Assembly: GCA_964007875.1 (NCBI GenBank)
Contig: CAXGAH010000006.1
Location: 1 to 64,000, forward strand
Direction: 5' to 3'
Source: UBA1275 sp002323515
GTDB taxonomy: Bacteria > Bacteroidota > Rhodothermia > Balneolales > Balneolaceae
Length of the DNA stretch: 64,000 nucleotides
Position numbers and translations under genes: made by a program. Under the pieces are notes generated by a model. That model searched no databases, was not told the DNA's origin, and saw only the letters and a list, made by a program, of their open reading frames with translations. Position 1 is the first letter of the stretch, and every line of letters starts with the position of its first letter. Shown in pieces: positions 16,651 to 26,000 of this stretch.

Positions 16651-18171
16651 ATGGAGATATATATGAGATTATATCCTGCTGTAGGATTAATGTGTATAAT
16701 TTGGGTTTTTAATTCACCAATCTCAGCCCAAGAACTGACCGGTGAAGATAAATACATTTATTTGAAGCAATTAGACCATTTTTTATCTATTCCAAATAAT
16801 GGGTTATATAATGAGCATATCGAACCTAATATCGAGTGGCTTATTGAAGCGTTTCGCCAACTTGACTTTGATGCAAAACGATTGGAAACAAATGGGCAGC
16901 CGTTATTTTTCGCCCAAAAAATACGCGGTGAAGATCTACCCACTGTCCTTTTTTATATGCACTTAGATGGGCAATCTGTTGATCCATCGGCATGGAATCA
17001 ACCAAGTCCATACGAACCTGTTTATAAAAGTAGAACAGAAATGGGGGATTGGCAGATCATGAGCGAAGAGGTGCCTGAGCCTCCTTATGATCAAGAGTGG
17101 CGTATTTTTGCACGTTCCGCGTCTGATGATAAGGGTCCAATTATTATGTTACTTGCTGCTCTCCAAGAACTTCAAAAAGAGAGACAGGAACTGGCTTACA
17201 ACGTTAAGATAATTTTGGATTCTGAGGAAGAGCGAGGCTCGCCTCACCTGTTATCTTCGGTGCAACGATATTCGGATTTGCTTTCCTCTGATTATTTGGT
17301 GGTCTCGGACGGCCCTATGCACGATTCTGGGCTACCTACACTCACTTATGGCGTGCGGGGGATTACCCGAATGACTCTTGAAATATATGGTCCTTCTAAG
17401 TCTCAACATAGTGGCCATTTTGGGAATTATGCTCCTAATCCAGTTTTCAGAGCAGCACATTTATTAGCTTCGATGAAGGACGAGCAAGGACGCGTGGTCA
17501 TTCCTGGATACTATGATGGTGTTAGTTTTGATTCATTGGCTCTTCAAGTCATGGCAGCCGTTCCTGACAATGAGGAGGCAATACAAGAAAGGGCTGGATT
17601 TAAGGAACCTGAAAAAGTTGGTATAAACTATCAGGAAGCTATGCAGTTTCCATCATTGAACGTGCGCGGTATTCGTTCGGCATGGGTGGGAAATGAAGCT
17701 AGAACAATTGTCCCTGATAAAGTTATTGTTGAAATAGATATTAGAACCGTACCAAATACCGATGGAAACCGACTAGCAGGATTGGTAAAAGAACATATAA
17801 AACAACAAGGATATACAATTTTAGATGCCGTGCCAAGTCATGAGGAAATGCTTAGTATTGAGAAGCCCATTTTTGTTGAACATACTGTATCTATGTATCC
17901 GTTTCGAACACCTTTAGACTCAGAACTAGGAGCTTGGTTAAAGGATGCTCTGGAGCAAGCACATGGTAAGGAGGTAGTTCAAATACGTATCTTAGGTGGA
18001 AGTTTACCTCTTTCCTTCTTCCTGAATGAACTTGATATACCAGCTGTACTTGCACCATTAGTCAATGCAGATAATAATCAGCACAGCCCAAATGAAAACC
18101 TTAGACTAGGTAATTTTTTTGACGGTATTCACTCCTTTCGATCTATTTTAATTAATCCAATTCCGCAATAA
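16651..18171 (+). CDS. M20-family zinc peptidase, exported
   Basis: A 506-residue peptidase with a signal peptide ending at NSPISAQ; ATG 16663 is an alternative start. M20 metal and catalytic residues appear in order: LFYMHLDGQSVD, SASDDKGP (bridging Asp), DSEEERGSPH (catalytic Glu-Glu) and the late His in DNNQHSPNENLR. The inserted lid/dimerisation domain lies between residues about 230 and 400. The family cleaves dipeptides or removes C-terminal residues from short peptides, or deacylates amino acids. It is followed by one base and then the beta-lactamase-family gene, so the two form an operon. Confidence 0.88.
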   Translation: MEIYMRLYPAVGLMCIIWVFNSPISAQELTGEDKYIYLKQLDHFLSIPNNGLYNEHIEPNIEWLIEAFRQLDFDAKRLETNGQPLFFAQKIRGEDLPTVLFYMHLDGQSVDPSAWNQPSPYEPVYKSRTEMGDWQIMSEEVPEPPYDQEWRIFARSASDDKGPIIMLLAALQELQKERQELAYNVKIILDSEEERGSPHLLSSVQRYSDLLSSDYLVVSDGPMHDSGLPTLTYGVRGITRMTLEIYGPSKSQHSGHFGNYAPNPVFRAAHLLASMKDEQGRVVIPGYYDGVSFDSLALQVMAAVPDNEEAIQERAGFKEPEKVGINYQEAMQFPSLNVRGIRSAWVGNEARTIVPDKVIVEIDIRTVPNTDGNRLAGLVKEHIKQQGYTILDAVPSHEEMLSIEKPIFVEHTVSMYPFRTPLDSELGAWLKDALEQAHGKEVVQIRILGGSLPLSFFLNELDIPAVLAPLVNADNNQHSPNENLRLGNFFDGIHSFRSILINPIPQ

Positions 18172-18172
18172 A

Positions 18173-19267
18173 ATGATGAATAAGATGATTTCAAATACCA
18201 GATTCTCTTTCTTAATAACCATCCTTTTTTTGGGATGGGTGACTTGTTCTACGCCCCCAACTTTGCAGGAAAAGGCCGAACAAGTAGATACTTTAGTTAC
18301 GATAACCCTTGATGAAAATGAACTCCCAGGAATTTCGGTCACTATTCTAAAAGGAGGTGAACAAGTCTATTCCAAAGGCTTTGGCTTCGCTGACTTAGAG
18401 GCCAAAAAAATGATAGATCCATCCACTACCCGGTTTCGAGTTGGAAGCGTCTCTAAAACATTTGCAGCTTCTGCGCTCATGACCTTGGTAGAAGACAACA
18501 AGGTGCACTTAGATAGTAGTGTGTATGGTTATGTTCCCAATTTCCCTGAAAAAGAATGGATAATTACACCCAGACAAGTAGCCGGTCACCTCTCAGGTAT
18601 TCGTCATTATAAAGGCGATGAAATGAATATAAATCTTTTTTATCCCTCAGTAAATGAGGCTCTTTCTATCTTTGCGAAGGATACACTTCTTCATGAACCC
18701 GGTTCGAAATACCTTTACTCCACACATGCTTGGACCCTTCTTAGTGCGGTGATTGAACAAGCATCAGGGACTCCCTATTTAGATTACATGCAGCAGTACG
18801 TGTTTGATCCACTGAGCATGACTAGTACCCACCCCGAATTAAGTGACTTGGAAGAGGTTGAAAAAGTAAGCTATTATTTGCGTGATCCTGCCGGTGGACT
18901 AACCCCTGCTCCTGAGGTAGATAATAGTTGGAAATGGGCTGGAGGTGGCTTTATATCAACTACCGAGGATGTGGCTCGTTTTTTATGGCAACATGCTGAA
19001 GCATCGTATTTAACTGCTGAATCTCTCTCAGAACTAACAACTCCACAACAAACAACTAGCGGTGAATCCACCAACTATGGATTGGGTTGGTCTAACCGCA
19101 AAGATGCTCAAGGTAATCGATTAATTGGGCATACAGGTGGCTCGGTGGGTGGTACCACTTTTGCGTTTATGCAACCCAATAGCGGGGTTGTGATAGTTAT
19201 GACCACGAATGTATCAAGTGCTAGTTTTGGAAACTTAGCCAATGATCTATTTACTTTGTACCAGTAA
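18173..19267 (+). CDS. Class C beta-lactamase-family serine hydrolase, lipoprotein
   Basis: A 364-residue lipoprotein (lipobox GWVTC, Cys25). Ser92-Val-Ser-Lys95 in VGSVSKTFAASAL is the SxxK motif. The second motif is YSTHAWTLLS, with Tyr but Thr in place of the usual Asn region, as in LACTB-type peptidases. The third is GHTGGSVGG. Compared with the other family member at 7.8 kb it is shorter and lacks the insertion. It is one base downstream of the M20 peptidase, which suggests the pair acts on the same peptide substrates. Confidence 0.88.
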   Translation: MMNKMISNTRFSFLITILFLGWVTCSTPPTLQEKAEQVDTLVTITLDENELPGISVTILKGGEQVYSKGFGFADLEAKKMIDPSTTRFRVGSVSKTFAASALMTLVEDNKVHLDSSVYGYVPNFPEKEWIITPRQVAGHLSGIRHYKGDEMNINLFYPSVNEALSIFAKDTLLHEPGSKYLYSTHAWTLLSAVIEQASGTPYLDYMQQYVFDPLSMTSTHPELSDLEEVEKVSYYLRDPAGGLTPAPEVDNSWKWAGGGFISTTEDVARFLWQHAEASYLTAESLSELTTPQQTTSGESTNYGLGWSNRKDAQGNRLIGHTGGSVGGTTFAFMQPNSGVVIVMTTNVSSASFGNLANDLFTLYQ

Positions 19268-19281
19268 AAACTGCTTTAGTC

Positions 19282-20847
19282 TTAGTAGTCTATGGTTTCA
19301 GTATTAAAGGGATACAACTGATCGATGGGGCCGAACTCGTATTCTAACGCGTTAATGCGAATAGTACCAAACCAATCTCCGGGAGCATCCACTACTTGGA
19401 TGGTTTTGGCGTAGCCTGTTTCGTCGAAACCGCGGCGAAAATGTACTCTCGATTTAACTACAAATACGTCAAAATCGTCAGGATTTATAGGACCAAATCG
19501 TAATGATTCTGGCCGGATAATTTGTTCATAGGTTGGGGTAATAATGAGCACATTATCGTTGCCAAAACCAATTGCCGCTACGTGGTCATAGCCCCATTGT
19601 GGTCCAAAAAATAACACCTCGCCGTCAATCTGAACCGGAGTGCCGGCTTGTTCACCCGTTATACCACCCACTTTTCTGTTAAAACGATCTCCTGCTTGGG
19701 CATTTTGTTCTTTGAGTGCTTCTAAGGCAAATTCGTCCCGAAGAGCCGCGTATAAGACCTTTCCTACCTCTTTATCGATTAATTCACTTAGTATCCATGT
19801 GGCATCTCCGGGCCGGTCTGAATAATCGCCTAGTGCAACCGGGGTTTGTTGATTGGCAATAGCTTTTTTAGTGATTTGAACGGCCTCTTTGGGCATTGGA
19901 AATTGTTGATCTACGTATTCTTCCCGCACACGCCAAATATATTCGGCCATATCGTTGGCAATCGAGTCGGCTAGTGCTTGGTCATCATTGGTAATCACAT
20001 GTACGGTCGTACCAATGTCGGGTACATCGGACCAAGGAAATCCGTAAAAGACACTCACATAAACGTCTTTATTTCTAGCTTCCCAGCGTCTGGCGCGCTC
20101 CATAATGTCCATTGCTGGGGATGCTCCTGTCCATTGTAAAACAGTGGCTGTTATAACAGGCGGCTTCCTACTGGCTGATGTAGGAGTATACATCCCTTTT
20201 GAAGCCTTATACAAAAACTCAGCCGAATGCTCGCCCTGTAAAAACGCGTCATAATGAGGGAAGCGTTTGGTTACAAATGCCGCATCGGCCCAATCTAAAA
20301 ACTCTTCGTCTTCGTTTCCGTGAAGATCAAAAGAAGCGGCAATCGGAACCTCAGGCCCAACAAGTGCACGAATGCGTTTTGCTATTTCGGCTTCGGGCTT
20401 TGGAATATCGCGAACCGCCATAGCACCGTGAAGCGCTAGATAAACCCCATCAACTGGGAGCTTAGCTTCTAAGTCACTTAAAATGATATCCATAAAATAT
20501 TCGAAGCTTTCAAGAGTATTCCAACTTCGAGAAGACCCGCCAAATACAAAATCTGGAGAATTAATCCCTACCACTTCAACATTTCCTAAAACATTTGCTT
20601 TATGGACAAAACCTCCTACATATCCGCCAAGATTTGTACGGCCTTTTCCAATGAGTTCGTCGCCAGGTAAATAAGGCCCGTTGGTAGTCCAGTCTTCAAT
20701 GCCTGCGTCTCCACCTGGACAAAATGTACAAGTCTCTTGTTGATATTTAATGACTGCAAATTTCTTTGGTTGGCTTTGTTGGGAGCATGCGTTAAGACCT
20801 AGGAAGGTTAGCATGAAACCGGTTATGATTATTCTAAAATAATTCAT
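19282..20847 (-). CDS. M81-family (MlrC-like) metallopeptidase, lipoprotein
   Basis: A 521-residue protein of the MlrC family, named after a peptidase acting on linearised microcystin. The lipobox is LGLNAC. Family features are the opening IKYQQETCTFCPGG, which replaces the usual HESNTF-type segment, the YLALHGAM and SFDLHGNED motifs carrying metal ligands, and a distinct C-terminal domain with PGDATWILSEL. No toxin-related genes accompany it; a general role in cleaving peptides or cyclic amides is a safer reading. It faces the serine hydrolase gene convergently with 14 bases between stops. Confidence 0.82.
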   Translation of the reverse strand: MNYFRIIITGFMLTFLGLNACSQQSQPKKFAVIKYQQETCTFCPGGDAGIEDWTTNGPYLPGDELIGKGRTNLGGYVGGFVHKANVLGNVEVVGINSPDFVFGGSSRSWNTLESFEYFMDIILSDLEAKLPVDGVYLALHGAMAVRDIPKPEAEIAKRIRALVGPEVPIAASFDLHGNEDEEFLDWADAAFVTKRFPHYDAFLQGEHSAEFLYKASKGMYTPTSASRKPPVITATVLQWTGASPAMDIMERARRWEARNKDVYVSVFYGFPWSDVPDIGTTVHVITNDDQALADSIANDMAEYIWRVREEYVDQQFPMPKEAVQITKKAIANQQTPVALGDYSDRPGDATWILSELIDKEVGKVLYAALRDEFALEALKEQNAQAGDRFNRKVGGITGEQAGTPVQIDGEVLFFGPQWGYDHVAAIGFGNDNVLIITPTYEQIIRPESLRFGPINPDDFDVFVVKSRVHFRRGFDETGYAKTIQVVDAPGDWFGTIRINALEYEFGPIDQLYPFNTETIDY

Positions 20848-20916
20848 CTTTGTATGTAGTTATAATATAAAGTGACATTATACAGAATTTGCATAATGAG
20901 TTTTTAAAGAGTATGA

Positions 20917-22509
20917 CTAGAATTTTGAGCCTCTAAGCCAAGTATCGGATCGGGCCCAGCTAAGGTTGAAAGCTTCTTGGATTTGATTGTCTTGTTTGCC
21001 CTGTCCCTCTAAGGCTTGTAGCAAGCCATAATAAGACCAACCATTATTTGGATGATCTTGAAGAGCTTCTCGATATACTCGTTCAGCCTCAGGAAAATTA
21101 TCCGTTGCAAAGTAAGCAGCACCTAACCAATGCCGTGCCGCAAAGGGTAGAGGTTCAGGTTCATCGTAGGTTAGTTGATCCTCAAATGAGATAGCTATAT
21201 TGAAAGATTCAATAGACTGATCTAGATTGCCTTGAGTCCAATGTATTTCTCCCTCAAGTATATGAGCTAAAGTACCTAGCAATAGATTAGCTGGGTGAAA
21301 GCGAAAGCGGGCTTCAGATGATTCTGATAGTTCTTTGATCTCGGTAACCATAGAGGTGGCAGTCGCTTCATCTCCAGATTTAAGTGAAGCATATCCCATT
21401 GAGAAATTCCACACCCCCAACTGTATGTCATTGGTGGGCTTTTCACGAATTTTAGCTATGTCGAGCACGTCCTCAAAACGTCCAAACCGAATTAAAGTGA
21501 GTAGTTCAAACATTGGATTTTCAGTGAGCCTGCTATAATCCCGCCCTGCCTGAGTTGCTATTCCACTTTGGCCGTCCATGGATGCAGCAAATGCAAGCAT
21601 ATGCAAATTATGGCTGGGATAGATGGCAAATCCTTCACCCGTTGCAGCTTTTTGATCCGAGTGCCAAGCCATTATGTTTGCTTGAACCGATTTACCCCAC
21701 ATACCTACTTCACTCCATGTATGAGAAGGCATATGGTTAATGTGACTGGCGCCAGGTATAGAACTACCTATAAATTCGGAACATTCTAGTGCTTTCTCTG
21801 GTCTTGTTGTAGATTCAGTGGCATGAATGTAGAGATGACATGCCCCAGTATGGGTAATGTCAAGAGACAATACCCGTTCAAGTTCACGATGTATACGCTG
21901 TACATCTGGATCATCGATGTCTCTATATCCTCTTCGAGGTTCAAGCAAGAATAGAGCTTCGGCGTAGAAAGTGCCGATATCTAAGTCACTAGGGTATTTT
22001 TGTGCAAATTGCTCCATAGCTTTGGCATAGGCCGTATCACGTACTGCTTGTGTTTGGGGATCATAGGTTTCATGATATCTGAATGCCATTGCAGCAATCA
22101 GATCTGCTTCTTTTTCGGTAACGAAGCCTTCTTGAGCTAATTCTTGAGCGGCCTGAATGGATGCATAGGCTCTAGGCGCTTCCGCTTCTTGCATTTTTCC
22201 ATTTAAATAGGGTCCCCAGGCCCAAGCTTCCCCCCAGAAACACATACTACAGGTAGGATCTAGCTTTTGGGCTTCCTTAAATGATCGTGCAGCGTCAACT
22301 TTTGTGAAGGCATACATCATCTGAAAGCCTTGATTAAAATATTCCTGCACCCCATCAACCGATGAAGAGACAGGTCGGTCAAAATCACCAAGAGCCTTTT
22401 CAAATAGTGGAAATGGCTCTGAAAAAAAAGTAGGATAGTCGGATTCTTGTGCAACAAGAGTTGATATTAAAATAAGGAAAAAAGGTAGTATGTAAGTTGG
22501 TTTGATCAT
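20917..22509 (-). CDS. Exported tetratricopeptide-repeat protein
   Basis: A 530-residue protein with a signal peptide ending at STLVAQ. The N-terminal part carries NQGFQMMYAFTKVDAARSF and DPTCSMCFWGEAWAWGP, a pattern shared by a family of TPR proteins often described only as TPR repeat-containing. A pair of Cys (CSMC) is not a heme CxxCH. TPR-like helical pairs run through the rest, with one clear repeat near residues 455-500. It probably acts as a periplasmic scaffold. It sits alone between the M81 gene and the acyl-CoA dehydrogenase gene, all on the minus strand. Confidence 0.75.
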   Translation of the reverse strand: MIKPTYILPFFLILISTLVAQESDYPTFFSEPFPLFEKALGDFDRPVSSSVDGVQEYFNQGFQMMYAFTKVDAARSFKEAQKLDPTCSMCFWGEAWAWGPYLNGKMQEAEAPRAYASIQAAQELAQEGFVTEKEADLIAAMAFRYHETYDPQTQAVRDTAYAKAMEQFAQKYPSDLDIGTFYAEALFLLEPRRGYRDIDDPDVQRIHRELERVLSLDITHTGACHLYIHATESTTRPEKALECSEFIGSSIPGASHINHMPSHTWSEVGMWGKSVQANIMAWHSDQKAATGEGFAIYPSHNLHMLAFAASMDGQSGIATQAGRDYSRLTENPMFELLTLIRFGRFEDVLDIAKIREKPTNDIQLGVWNFSMGYASLKSGDEATATSMVTEIKELSESSEARFRFHPANLLLGTLAHILEGEIHWTQGNLDQSIESFNIAISFEDQLTYDEPEPLPFAARHWLGAAYFATDNFPEAERVYREALQDHPNNGWSYYGLLQALEGQGKQDNQIQEAFNLSWARSDTWLRGSKF

Positions 22510-22598
22510 TCGATGATTAGGTATATTGAACTTATAAGTAGTTAACTAAATATCATGATAAATATCAGCAGAGGTAGTATACGATTTTTAGTAAAACC

Positions 22599-23759
22599 TT
22601 ATCGTAACAATAGTTTAGCTATAGTGCTTAGCTGCATATTGGTAGTACCTTCATAAATTTTACCAATCTTAGCATCGCGGTAATATTTCTCAACAGGATA
22701 TTCTTTTACGTATCCATTACCCCCGAATAAATCTATGGCCATTGAACTAACATGTTCAGCTACTTCGGATGAGTACAATTTAGCCATAGCGGCTTCTTTA
22801 AGAAAATTTTTACCAGCCATTTTCAATCGGGCCGAATTGTATACAAGCAGTCGCGCCGTTTCTATATCGGTGGCCATCCGTGCCAGCTGAAATTGAATTC
22901 CTTGATTCTCTGAGACGGCTTGGCCAAACTGCTTTCGTTCTTTCACATAGGCTAAGGCGGCCTCGAAAGCACCTTGGGCAAGACCAATCATTTGAGCGCC
23001 AATACCGATTCGCCCCTCGTTTAAGGTTTCTATAGCTACTTTGTACCCTTTACCGAGTTCACCCAAGATGTTTTCTTTGGGTACACGGCAATCTTCAAGC
23101 AAAATTTCACAGGTTGAACTAGCTCTAATGCCTAATTTATCCTCTTTTTTAGCCACAGAGAACCCTTCGAAACTTCGCTCCACCACGAAGGCCGAGATTC
23201 CTTTGTACCCAGCCTCAGGGTTGCCCGTAGCAAACACAATAAAAATATCCGCTTCATTTGCGTTGGTGATCCAAAGTTTTGCCCCATTGAGTACATAGTG
23301 ATCGCCATCTTCCTTAGCCGAAGCCTTTAGGGCAAAAGCGTCACTACCCGAACTGGCTTCTGAAAGGCAGTATGCGCCTACTTTTTTAGTGGCTAGTTGA
23401 GCTAAATACTTATCCTTTATGTTTTCAGAGCCAAAATTTAGGAAGGCATTGTTGACCAAGGTATTTTGTACATCCATAAAAACGCCCACGGATGCATCGA
23501 CCCGGGAGAGCTGCTCAATGGCAACAATAGACATCATGAAGGTTCCGCCAGCGCCGTCGTATTTTTCAGGAATTTCAACACCCATTAACCCCATTTCAAA
23601 GCATGCATCAATTACACTTTGGTCAAGTTTAGCCTGTTCATCCATTTTTTGCACAAGCGGAGCAATAGAGCTTTGTGCAAAATCAGCTGTGGCTTCTTTG
23701 AGCATCTGTTCATCTTCGGTTAATTGGGTAAGTGGTGGGATCGTATTTTTGTGCGTCAT
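22599..23759 (-). CDS. Acyl-CoA dehydrogenase
   Basis: A 386-residue flavoenzyme of standard family length that makes the trans-2-enoyl-CoA in fatty acid or branched-chain acyl-CoA oxidation. Motifs are YCLSEASSGSDAFALK and LWITNANEAD for FAD, and the signature around KERKQFGQAVSENQGIQ. The catalytic Glu is in KIYEGTTNMQLSTIA near the C-terminus, the position used by short and medium chain enzymes. It is cytosolic. No electron-transfer flavoprotein or thiolase genes lie beside it, so substrate length cannot be fixed from context. Confidence 0.93.
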   Translation of the reverse strand: MTHKNTIPPLTQLTEDEQMLKEATADFAQSSIAPLVQKMDEQAKLDQSVIDACFEMGLMGVEIPEKYDGAGGTFMMSIVAIEQLSRVDASVGVFMDVQNTLVNNAFLNFGSENIKDKYLAQLATKKVGAYCLSEASSGSDAFALKASAKEDGDHYVLNGAKLWITNANEADIFIVFATGNPEAGYKGISAFVVERSFEGFSVAKKEDKLGIRASSTCEILLEDCRVPKENILGELGKGYKVAIETLNEGRIGIGAQMIGLAQGAFEAALAYVKERKQFGQAVSENQGIQFQLARMATDIETARLLVYNSARLKMAGKNFLKEAAMAKLYSSEVAEHVSSMAIDLFGGNGYVKEYPVEKYYRDAKIGKIYEGTTNMQLSTIAKLLLR

Positions 23760-24025
23760 AAGCAGCTCCGTACTTTAATATTCACTACTCTAACCCAATC
23801 TACTATTGTAAGTATTTATTTACCACTAAAATCAATATTGATTTGAAATTTATAATAGTATAGAACAGATTCTCTGGTAAATAAATGTATTATTCTTAAA
23901 ACTTCATTCAGATGAGCCTTATTTGATTAAATCACAACACATTGATTACGCTTGTTTATTTAATTTCGATATAAGTAAAATTAAGCCCTGTTTACAACAA
24001 AATTAGGATTTAATTTTTTAAGAAA

Positions 24026-25855
24026 TTATTTAAAGTTTTTTAAACCACAATCAAAACAATATGAAACTACATAACTATCTCTATTGGATAGGAATAAACT
24101 GTTCAATCCGCTAATATTATTTAACATGCTTTGGATTTGAATGGGGAGTATATCTTGTGTAAGTGAATTTAAATAATCATCAAATTCAACCTCATTGTTA
24201 TAAGAAAAAGCTTTATGGTCTTTCAAATCAAGTTTTGTGACCATTGATTCAATAGCTTCATCTAAAGAACCTAATTTATCAACTAAACCTAACTCGAGAG
24301 CTGTATCACCTCTCCATATTCTACCACCAGCAAAATCTAGAACTTCTGAGAAATTCATACCTCTATTATTTGCAACCCTTGTTACGAAGTCCTTATATAT
24401 ATTTTCAGTATTCTCTCTGTAAAATTCATTTAACTCTTCATTCATTCCTCTGCTTAAATCATTAACATCACCAGCTTTTGTCATGCTTATACCATCATAA
24501 TTTATACCTGCCCAATTTGATAATGGAGAAGGATCTGGAATTATACTATAAACACCTATTGATCCGGTTAGAGTCGTATTTTCGGCCCATATTTCTTCTG
24601 ATGTAGTAGTTACCCATACTCCGCCTGACGCTGCAATATCACCCATCGATGATATTACAGGTCTTCCTGTAGATTGAAATTCTTCTAAAGCATTTGTAAT
24701 CAACTTAGAGGCATATACATCCCCCCCAGGACTATTAACCCTTAGTATAATCCCTTTAACATTTTCATCATCCCTGGCCTTATTTATATTATTTACTATA
24801 CCTGTAGAGCCAGCAATATTGAAACCAATTTCACCCGTTGAAATAGTTCCTTCTACATGTATTATAGCTATCTTATTTTTGTTTTGAAATCTTTTACGTT
24901 TGTTGCTTATATCCTCGTCTTTCAAAGTAGACAGATATTCACTACCGGAAATTCCTTCCGGACGTTTATACTTCTCTTTAGTACCATATTTTTCAATCAG
25001 ATAGTTTCTGGTTTCTTGTACTGACATTAACGTATCAACGAGGCCAGATGTAAGAGCTGTTTTATTAATATCACCATCATTTTCAGCGGCAAATAAATTA
25101 TAATTATCTCCCAAATATTGAATTTTTCCTGAATCAAAGCCTCTACCAGTTTCTATTTTTGTTGTATACTTCTCCCAGATAGGTGTTACAAATTCTAACC
25201 AAGCTAACTTGTCTGTATCTGACATCTCATTTCTGGTAAAATTTTCAGGACCCGATTTGAAATCACCCGCAGCATAAACATTCATATCAACTTTAATATT
25301 CTCAAAGAAATCTTTCGAATACACTCTAACTCTACTGAATCCAAATGGAAGTACTGAGTCGTAAGAGTCCTTTTCCAAAATTATCTCAGTTGCTTGTGAA
25401 ACCATAAGATATCCTGTTGTTCCTAGGCCTTTTGTAAAAGCAATAATTTCTTTTCCATTTTCTCTTGCTTCATAGAGAGCGCTTGCAATTTTTAGCGCTG
25501 AGGTGTAATAGGCACTTAAACCATCTACATCAAGGTAAATAGCTTTAAGATTATCGTCTGTTCCGGCATTATTTATAATTTTTAAAAAGTTTTCTAATTC
25601 AATCTGATTAGTAGAGCTCCCTAGAAAATCAAACTCAGAAGTTATGGCTTTATCTACAATCAGTCCTTTTGGCTCCAAATATAAAACTTGACCCTTAGTT
25701 TCAACCTTATCAGATTTTGATAAAGAGAACAAAAAAGAACCAGAACTTACTATAATTAGCATTAAAAATAGAACAGTCATAGTGTTTAGAAAGACTTTTC
25801 TAAATTTTTGTAGAAAATTATCTGCTTTTCTGATCAAGCTTCTAGTCTTTTCCAT
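24026..25855 (-). CDS. sppA: Signal peptide peptidase SppA, 67K type
   Basis: A 609-residue double-domain SppA that degrades signal peptides left in the membrane. An N-terminal membrane anchor (about residues 25-45) precedes two ClpP-like domains. The catalytic Lys is in YAAGDFKSGPENF and the Ser in GDIAASGGVWVTT, the positions expected from E. coli SppA. The C-terminal tail ends in a YCFDCG Cys pair that is not part of the usual family pattern. The gene is AT-rich and begins the low-GC part of the window, with about 265 bases of non-coding sequence separating it from the higher-GC acyl-CoA dehydrogenase gene. Confidence 0.9.
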   Translation of the reverse strand: MEKTRSLIRKADNFLQKFRKVFLNTMTVLFLMLIIVSSGSFLFSLSKSDKVETKGQVLYLEPKGLIVDKAITSEFDFLGSSTNQIELENFLKIINNAGTDDNLKAIYLDVDGLSAYYTSALKIASALYEARENGKEIIAFTKGLGTTGYLMVSQATEIILEKDSYDSVLPFGFSRVRVYSKDFFENIKVDMNVYAAGDFKSGPENFTRNEMSDTDKLAWLEFVTPIWEKYTTKIETGRGFDSGKIQYLGDNYNLFAAENDGDINKTALTSGLVDTLMSVQETRNYLIEKYGTKEKYKRPEGISGSEYLSTLKDEDISNKRKRFQNKNKIAIIHVEGTISTGEIGFNIAGSTGIVNNINKARDDENVKGIILRVNSPGGDVYASKLITNALEEFQSTGRPVISSMGDIAASGGVWVTTTSEEIWAENTTLTGSIGVYSIIPDPSPLSNWAGINYDGISMTKAGDVNDLSRGMNEELNEFYRENTENIYKDFVTRVANNRGMNFSEVLDFAGGRIWRGDTALELGLVDKLGSLDEAIESMVTKLDLKDHKAFSYNNEVEFDDYLNSLTQDILPIQIQSMLNNISGLNSLFLSNRDSYVVSYCFDCGLKNFK

Positions 25856-26000
25856 AATGTTTATACTGTTAATGAATAATTAATTATAGGATTTGTATTA
25901 AATCTAAGTAGCAACTGATTATATGAACGAAGAGAGTAATTAAATGTTACAGATCATATTAATACTATCTTTTTCGAATAAATACTTTTCAAATGAGTAT

